Source: Riptortus pedestris (taxonomy: Eukaryota > Arthropoda > Insecta > Hemiptera > Alydidae). From it: a stretch of 64,000 nucleotides of DNA. The position numbers and the translations under genes are program-made. The notes under the pieces were generated by a model. It saw nothing but the letters and a program-made list of their open reading frames with translations, did no database searches and was not told the origin of the DNA. The stretch is taken from NCBI GenBank assembly GCA_019009955.1, contig CM032232.1, forward strand, positions 73,279,001-73,343,000. The letters run 5' to 3'. This document shows, piece after piece, positions 57,240 to 64,000 of the stretch; positions within the stretch are counted from its first letter, which is position 1; every line of letters starts with the position of its first letter.

Positions 57240-57854
57240 TACTTACATATTTTATAGATAAAATAGAAAACCCTTATTAATCGCAACGGAACTACGAGCC
57301 GTCACAAGCCAGAGCACTGGTCTGATTAGCTTGGGAGCAACGACATTAACTAATAAAGAGGAGTTCTTCATTTCTTATGTAATTTAGCCATTAATATTGA
57401 GTATTACAAAATACAACAGTAATAAAGTGGAAATTATAGGATTAGGGGAAGAATTAATCGAGTTAAAACTTAATGGAAGGCGTGGCTTTCATTTCGGTAA
57501 TTGGATTGAAGGTTTGGGCAAACATAAATAGAAACCAATTAGTTGCTCCCTATCGGAAGGTACAGCAAACATTGGTGGTGGTCCCTTCCTCTTGCTTACC
57601 AGCTGGCCCACTCTTATTACATTATCAAGTGGGCTTACAAAGTCCCTCTGATGACAGTCTTTTTAGCGGGAATTTAATTGCTAAAGTAAACTTTAATACT
57701 TTCTTTCTTCTTCCAAGTATTTAAAAATAATGGTCTGACTCATCATCGGAATAAATTAAAATTTTATACAGCTCGGTTTTTATTAATGTAGTCTAAAAAT
57801 AAACTTGAGTTATACCTACATTACAATTACAAGTTTCCTTTCCCCAGTAACAGC

Positions 57855-57955
57855 GGCATATTGCGGTGGTTAAAGCCTCGACTAGTTGTGTGAACTGACC
57901 TTTGTACAATTCCCACGTTTGAATTCCGCCACGACAGCAGTGAATATATTTAGCA
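57855..57955 (+). mobile_element. tRNA-derived SINE head (second SINE type)
   Basis: A-box-like GTGGTTAAAGCCTCG at about 57875 and B-box-like CGTTTGAATTCC at about 57928, about 50 bp apart, then CGCCACGACAG. The spacing suits an RNA polymerase III internal promoter. A TTTAGCAGATTTCC HINE-A end fragment follows at 57952. Confidence 0.5.
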
Positions 57956-58183
57956 GATTTCCTCTCTTGTAATTTAACATAGCAGACATTCTCTTAATTT
58001 ACATATCATACATACATTGATTTACGTACCAAATAAATACACAAGATTTCCAGGGCTAGATCGTACAAAAGCAAATGAATAAATTCGAATGACACATAAT
58101 CCATCAGTCTTGTGTAAAACACCCAAATCCGTTTTTCTCCCTTACTAAGGCTCCTATGTAATCAATAAGAGGCATTCATTTTA

Positions 58184-58710
58184 TTAGCAGAATTCCCTTA
58201 AGGAAAATCAGCTATTGAGGTCATACTAATGACGCGATTTTCAAAAAAATATTTGTCTGTTAACGCTCTAGGTGTCGCAATTTTTGCTTGATCGTTAACA
58301 AACTCGATATTTAAACGTTTTATGTAAAAAGAAAGATCAAGTTCATTAACGGCTGAAATCGGACCTTTGGAGGGGGGGGGGTTAGAGTGGAGGATTTTCA
58401 AAAATTCGAAATATCTCCATTACTATAACTCGGATTGAAAACTTGTATAGAATCAATCTTATTGCAGATTAAATTTACTATAAATATTGTTATATACATA
58501 TACATACATGTAATCTCTATCTTCAATATTAACCGAGATATTTGCATTTTTATTAATTAACGGACGAGATGAGATCGGCTAACTTCGGTACTAGTCGTGA
58601 GTTTCCGTCAAAAGCTAGTTCCGTAACTGTTCGGCTCACGTGAAATTTTTCTATTGTAAAACTTCACGAGGGAAATCTGCTTAGTTTACGCAGCCCCTGC
58701 GTGACGGACT
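58184..58710 (+). mobile_element. HINE-A copy, short subfamily, both ends
   Basis: Starts TTAGCAGAATTCCCTTAAGG and ends GGGAAATCTGCTTAGTTTAC, then GCAGCCCCTGCG, then TGACGGACTTTTA. G-run at 58372-58380; it has the TTCCGTCAAAAGCTAGTTCC block; the (TA)n is deleted. Confidence 0.82.
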
Positions 58711-58858
58711 TTTATTCGATTATCTTTAGTACATGTATTAAAAAAATATAGTGAACTCCAATAATTGATAATAAAGTGGTTAACAAGTTTCACTATTTAT
58801 TGACGGTTAAACCCTACCCCTCACCATTTTTTATTTTTTATATTTAAATTTATATTTA

Positions 58859-58861
<3 letters not shown>

Positions 58862-58894
<33 letters not shown>

Positions 58895-58900
58895 TACACG

Positions 58901-58932
<32 letters not shown>

Positions 58933-58948
58933 CACACACATACATCAT
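58862..58948. repeat. Composite (TA)n-(CG)n-(CA)n microsatellite
   Basis: About 14 TA units, ACGCGCGCGCGC, then a CA run of about 30 bp. Alternating purine-pyrimidine throughout, so prone to Z-DNA. Confidence 0.9.
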
Positions 58949-59335
58949 GAATGGCAAAATCTTATATCTTATTGTTAGCGATTTCTCGCTAATCATGGAG
59001 ATGTTAGATATCATTACAGCAGTAAGAGAATGGGTGATTGATAGTTAGTAGCTTGTACAATTACAAGTTAACAACTTTTCATTGAATATTACAAATTATT
59101 TAATGATTAAGTACTGTTGAAAATATAACACACATATATCACAAATTTGAGTCTTGTGGTTTCATCTAGTTACTTCAAATGGAACGTGATTAAGTATTGG
59201 GTCTAGATGTTTCTAGGTTACTCGTAATAGCTTATTTTCCTAACAGTTAGAGCTTCTGGCATCCAAAACAGGTAATTTCCCTAACACAAGAGAGAAATAT
59301 GTATAGAATGAATTAATGCATGTGGCACAAGTTAC

Positions 59336-59527
59336 GTGGCTAAATTACGAAATGCATTACGGCACGTAACTGATAGTGCTCCAACGAGATTTGCCGAGAA
59401 ACGCTCCAAAGAGGTTCCAGGAAATGCGAAATTTGAGGAATTTCGTTGGAGGGTTGAATTTGTGCAGACAATTACTCAGAGCAGCAATAACGCTGGAAAG
59501 CAAGTATCCATGGCAGAACTTTATTAA
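59336..59527 (+). other. Candidate exon-like open frame
   Basis: Contains LRNALRHVTDSAPTRFAEKR, SKEVPGNAKFEEFRWRVEFV and more, less AT-rich than its surroundings. FRWRVEFV vaguely recalls the WRVDV motif of COMM domains, but the rest does not support it. No firm splice sites; function unknown. Confidence 0.2.
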
Positions 59528-59944
59528 GTGGAGTTAAGCAAGCTCTCACCGTAATCCAATAACGGTGGCTTAGCTCGTGTTTTAATCGTCCCAATGTTTC
59601 CCTAACACTCCAATGATGGCCAAGTTATTGGTTCAATTTATGTTTGGCCTTCCAATAACTCTGTTACACAAATAGTTGTATCGTCTTTTAACTGATTTTA
59701 ACAAAATTAATTTTCTAGTGTAAGATAATAGCCAAGGTATTCACTATACACAGAAAACTATAAAGAAAGGTAAGCAGAAACCGCAACTTATTCTCTGTAT
59801 TCCATGTTTCAACTCTAGATTTTATAGTGACTCATATGCTACACAGCAATAGATGAACAACATTTGTTTCTAGATCGCAATGGTTTTATTATGCCAAAAT
59901 TGTTTGGACTGCGATCATTAACTAATGTGAAACAAATACTAGAA

Positions 59945-60155
59945 ATTATCTGTATTTACACATTAGTCCTGTTTTCCTCTACAATACGTTTTATTTTTGA
60001 CAGAGTGCACTTTCAGTGCAATAGCTCCATCTTCAGTGCCTTTTTTGGAGAGCCGGGGCAGTCGCCCCGCAGCCTATTGCTCTGAATGTGCACTTTGTCA
60101 AAAATAAAACGTATTGTAGAGGAAAACAGGCCTAATGTATACATCGAGAATAATT
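59945..60155. mobile_element. Long palindromic Penelope-type repeat
   Basis: Arms of about 75 bp. Left: ACATTAGTCCTGTTTTCCTC, TACAATACGTTTTATTTTTG, ACAGAGTGCACTTTCAGTGC. The right arm is its inverse, around a GC-rich centre with GCCGGGGCAGTCGCCCCGC. Reading outward on the minus strand of the left arm gives CTGAAGATGG, AGCTATTGCACT and GAAAGTGCAC, then AAAAATAAAACG: a hammerhead-like core followed by a poly(A)-signal-like block. Confidence 0.6.
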
Positions 60156-60242
60156 CGTTCCTCTACCTCCCAGCTTCCCTGAAAGAAAATAGAAATTATA
60201 ATCTATTCTTCTTATTCTGGGCCCAATATTATTTATATATTC

Positions 60243-60797
60243 TTAAAATTTGAGGGCAAGGGTCTCCAATAAAAAACATTTTTTCGGTCCAAACTTTATT
60301 GAACCTACCCTACATGTTTTGTGGCTTATTTGCCACCTCTTCAGGGGCCAGCCCTTTTAAAAAAATATAAAAACTTATTAATAACATTAATTTAACACAT
60401 CCCTTAATACTTCTTTTGCTATTTATTGTATTAGTAGTTGCTCATATCTATGATATATTTATTAAATCTAATTATAAATTGCTACTTAAATTTCGGAAGT
60501 GCTCGTTTCCCTTTTACATTACGTTGTGACTGTCTTCACAAAGGAGGTAGATGATACTAACAGGTTCCCGAAGTAGGTTAAGCCAGCTGATAAAATCGAT
60601 TATATACAAGTCAATCTTGAACTCGATTATTTCGCGTCATAATTTATGATTGAGGTATTTGATTTCTGTTATTTTGTTTATTGCCCTTTTTCTAGAGAGG
60701 TGGCAAATAGGCCATGAACATATAGAGCAGGATCAATAAAGTTTGCAAAAATGTTTTTTATTGGAGACACTTGCCGTCAAATTTGAAAAAAATTATA
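60243..60797. mobile_element. Penelope-type repeat with about 95-bp inverted arms
   Basis: Left arm AAATTTGAGGGCAAGGGTCT...TTTGCCACCTCTTCAG and right arm AGAGGTGGCAAATAGGCC...ACTTGCCGTCAAATTT are inverses. Outward on each arm runs CTGAAGA (or CTAGAGA), GGTGGCAAATA(A/G)GCCA, (G/A)AAC, then CAATAAAGTTTG and TTTTTTATTGG. This resembles terminal repeats of Penelope-like elements, which often lie in inverted orientation. The middle of about 350 bp has no coding. Confidence 0.6.
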
Positions 60798-61321
60798 ATC
60801 TAATATATATCACAAAATGCGCAATTCACTTTAAATAGTACTTATATGTACATTGGGATTTTATTAAGGGGTGCATAGGGAACTGAAAATGACGACTTAA
60901 GCATGCGAAGCCGTTAAAAAAAACTATTTCGATTCGGTTTTTTTGTATTGATTATTCGTACATTTTGAAAATACCCACAGTCTTTTAGATTCACATTCTT
61001 TATTTAGAAGTTACTCATTACAAGTACTAAAAATATAAAATAATCGTTGTAAAAAAATATATACCAAAAAATTAAAATTAACTTATCAAAAACACTAACA
61101 TCGGTAACAGCGAAATTTTAATTTAATCAGTCATTAAGTACCTACGTATTTATTAATTTCAATAGTTATATCATTACATCTTGTGTACTCTCTAATATTT
61201 TCATATTTCGAAGAATTGTAAAATGCGACAATCTGATCATAGTTAGGCACATAGTTTTTGTTTTTTTTAGAAAAAACCTAAATTTTTATTTTGAAACTAA
61301 TTTTTGGTTAGCGTGTAACTC

Positions 61322-61322
<1 letters not shown>
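60798..61322. other. AT-rich non-coding stretch
   Basis: No feature recognised. Confidence 0.5.

Positions 61323-61399
<77 letters not shown>
61323..61399. repeat. (TA)n microsatellite, longest in the window
   Basis: About 38 TA units, not visibly inside a HINE-A copy. Confidence 0.95.
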
Positions 61400-61401
<2 letters not shown>

Positions 61402-63110
61402 CCACTCGCCCTCAAGTATTGTACATGTAAAGCCGCTCACTCACTAAAAATTTCTGTTCAGCTTAAATTTTAATTCCTGTTTACATATGTTTCTTATTAA
61501 GAGATGACGCAGCTCATTTGTGGTGAGTGTACTATTTTTGAATTTTTTTTTGTTTTGTTTTGTGTCTGGTATTCACATATTCGTCAATCTATGAACCCAT
61601 GCTATTGTCAATAGCCATGAAAGTAGTAATTTTATTTTCCGAATAGATCTTAAAAGTTAATTGGTTTGTTACCTACAATATGTTTTACTCAAATAAAAAA
61701 ATGCATTTACTTTTTTTAGGCCGTCATGCAGCCGCTTTAATGCTTTTTTTTTTAAAATCTTAATGTTATGCATGAATTGCCGAATTAATTAGAAAATTGG
61801 TAACGGGCTAAAATTTGATATAATCAATTGTATTAACATAAATCTTTAATGGAAGTCTGTACTGTGAGGATAAAGTGACATTCAATTAAATTGTCTAAAA
61901 GAATAATTGAAGGTTATTATAAAATATTTCTGTGGCTTAAATATGTGTCAAGACATGTTATCCAAAATTAGCTTGAGAAATATGATCCTTAGGGAGCCAT
62001 AGAATGACCATCATAAATATAATCTAGTAATTTAACATGTCTAAGCTATGAAAGTATCACATTAATAAGTCTGGAATATTCAAAATCAATCGAATTTTCC
62101 ACTCAATTTACTTCAACCCTTTAGCTCAGCAATATATCTTGGCTGATGGCTCATAATCAATTCAACCGACTAACAATACAACCCCAGAGATATTCTGGAT
62201 ATTCATTTCCATTACACATATAAAGTGGATTATTCTGTGTGGCTATAGCTATGAATATTGTTTAAATTAATTATTGAAGTATTTTTGAACGTTTTGTTCT
62301 TATTGTTTTTCGTATAACATCGAACTGGTAACTTTAGATTTTGTCTGTTTATATACTTTATATTTCATTGAAAAATATTGAAAATAGTATTTATTACACG
62401 ACAAAATTTATGTAGAATAAATATTATTGATATCATTTAATTAACTACTGATGGAATGTGTAAAAGAAGTGTTTACACATCTATCTAGTGGAGTTCACCG
62501 ATAAATATTTATTTGAAAATACCCCCTTCACGAAAAATCTGAGTATCCAATGAATTATGTTGTGAAATTTAAATTTCTGAATAATTAAATATTTTGAACC
62601 AGGTTTGGTAATAGCAATGTAAACTTAACAATTTTATAAGAATAGAAATGAAACTAGGTCCTTTGGAATAAATAGAAAACTATATCCGCTCTGCCACCTA
62701 TCGCAATTATCATTATAAGGGAGGTCAAAAAACAATATGGTAAATATTTAGAGTCTACGGTATCGATCAAAATATTTTTAATTTGTTAATTATTATACGA
62801 TAAATAAAAATTAGGTTTTGAGGTCTTCGGGATCAAATATATTTTTCATTTGTCAACAGCCTTTCTGTCATTTTCACTTCATTCCAGCACACAAGTAGAC
62901 AAACTCACAAAATGAGCAACTCAAAAAAGAACTCACGACAACACTTATTGTACAAAACAAGATATTCATGCCCAAGTAAAACACAAACTCAATTCATGGC
63001 AGAAATCATAGTTTGCCACAACTTACAACAAACTGAAGAACTGAAGAACTGAAAACTATACTTCGTGAATTGCCTTGCTCAAAAAGGCTATTTAGAAGAG
63101 AAGAAGTAGT
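61400..63110. other. AT-rich non-coding stretch
   Basis: No gene seen. TAGGCCGTCATGCAGCCGC at 61718 may be a degraded HINE-A hairpin end. Confidence 0.45.
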
Positions 63111-63116
63111 TTTAAC

Positions 63117-63205
63117 GAGGTTATTTATTTTATTTATTTGAAGAGCTCCGGAACTAGGCGATTCCGCTCAGTATAGGAAGGTCTGGAGCGCCCCAGTGTC
63201 ATGAA
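63117..63205 (-). mobile_element. LINE 3' tail, minus orientation
   Basis: TTATTTATTTTATTTATTTG at 63120-63140, followed by GAGCTCCGGAACTAGGCGAT then CCGCTCAGTAT. This matches the 3' end of the LINE at 30.1 kb (tail, GAGCTCCGCAACTAGGCAAT, CGCTCAGTAT). Confidence 0.65.
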
Positions 63206-63249
63206 ATCACAATTAGTTTACAACCAGCTGAGCTATAAATATAAAGAGG

Positions 63250-63440
63250 TAATTTATTGTCCATTCACGATTGACTCACGCGTACATACTTACTGGAGAA
63301 GACGAATCCTACTGCCAACACTATAACTGTAGACTTACTATAAAACATATACTAATTAACTGCTATCTAAGGACTCACATAGACCTACCATACATACACT
63401 TTGACTGAATTACTACATGACCGTTGCCAGTATGTAGACT
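63250..63440 (+). pseudogene. RNase H-type LINE C-terminal fragment
   Basis: DSRLTHAYILTGEDESYCQH then YNCRLTIKHILINCYLRTHI in one plus frame: the LTHxYL block followed by the terminal zinc knuckle of the same LINE family as at 28.4 and 50.2 kb. Stops appear after about 55 codons. Confidence 0.65.
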
Positions 63441-64000
63441 GCGTATTACACTACTTGAAACATAACATTTTCAAAATATTATAAATACTGAAAATATTTG
63501 CAGAAATGAGCATACTTGGGCAAATATGATAAACTGATAATAAAAATTTAACTGACACGTCGTTCAATCGCCCAGTCGCGAAATGTGATTACTTTAAGAA
63601 TAAATAAATAATAATTTCTGTAATTTTATTATTTTGTATTTGAGAAGACATTTTTGTGTTCCTGAAATTTAACGTATCAGGGCATTCGGTTGATATAGTA
63701 TCGAGGACTATACATTAGCATAATATTAGCGTTAGAAACTAAGACATTGTAAATTTAATCTGGGTCTGGACCTTTGGATTAGTCATCTTAAATTTATGAA
63801 ATATTCACTCCGCAGTCCCCTATCAAAATAGCTTTAATCTTTGGGGGATAACTCGTTGAAAATAAAGCTTGGTCCGCTCCTTCCATTTTTTTTTATTAGA
63901 TATATTTCGAATTTAGGTGTAGACCATTACTGGAAGGAAGGAATTCAGTCGGACTGTCAGCTGTGTGATGTAATTGTGGAATCCGCCTTGATTTCTGTGA

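Noticed and set aside
59336..59527. COMM-domain protein exon
   Set aside because: Only the short WRVEF stretch fits; neighbouring residues do not, and no clear splice sites bound it.
1..64000. Bacterial-style genes, operons, CRISPR arrays, rRNA genes
   Set aside because: No frame above about 245 codons, no ribosome-binding-site-led gene clusters and no regularly spaced identical repeats with unique spacers. The content is eukaryotic transposon-rich DNA.

Overview
This window looks like AT-rich nuclear DNA of an animal, most likely an arthropod; the species cannot be named. Evidence: spliceosomal-type signals, dense nested transposable elements, long (TA)n arrays, tRNA-derived SINE remnants, LINEs with RNase H, a piggyBac copy, Penelope-like debris and Helitron-type elements. 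There is no operon structure, and I see no rRNA gene, intact tRNA gene or CRISPR array. No complete host gene is visible.

Dominant component: one non-autonomous repeat family, here called HINE-A, with about 20 copies of up to 1.1 kb. One end is a 12-bp subterminal repeat (AGCAGATTTCCC) inside a 20-bp palindrome. The other end has the inverted subterminal repeat, then a GC hairpin (ACGCAG-ccc-CTGCGT), then GACGGACTTTTT. The core holds a (TA)n array and a conserved C-tract. This is the layout known for Helentron-associated/DINE-1-like elements. 'Strand +' for this family means the palindrome end is on the left and the hairpin end on the right.

Layout. 0-20 kb: HINE-A copies, including a head-to-tail array at 1.4-2.7 kb, Helitron 3' ends near 8.7 and 10.7 kb, and a 98-bp insertion with a 12-bp target duplication at 15.96 kb. 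20.2-22.5 kb: a piggyBac element with TTAA flanks and a broken transposase. 24-36 kb: RNase H-type LINE fragments, a solo LTR (31.2-31.9 kb), and a LINE inserted in another LINE with a 14-bp target duplication. 36.8-37.9 kb: a Helitron with both ends. 39-60 kb: Penelope-like remnants with hammerhead-ribozyme-like cores. 41-49 kb: the best stretch for host exons on the + strand. There, a short exon with a consensus donor, a Cys-rich exon, another donor-bounded ORF and a phase-compatible exon pair at 46.2 and 48.6 kb are separated by transposon-filled putative introns. 49-58 kb: deeply nested HINE-A, LINE, SINE and Tc/mariner-like insertions plus a collapsed gypsy element. 58-64 kb: HINE-A, inverted Penelope-type repeats, a long (TA)n array and LINE tails.

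The elements interrupt one another (HINE-A in LINE, LINE in HINE-A, HINE-A in SINE), so the window works as a relative-age record of several families active over overlapping periods.
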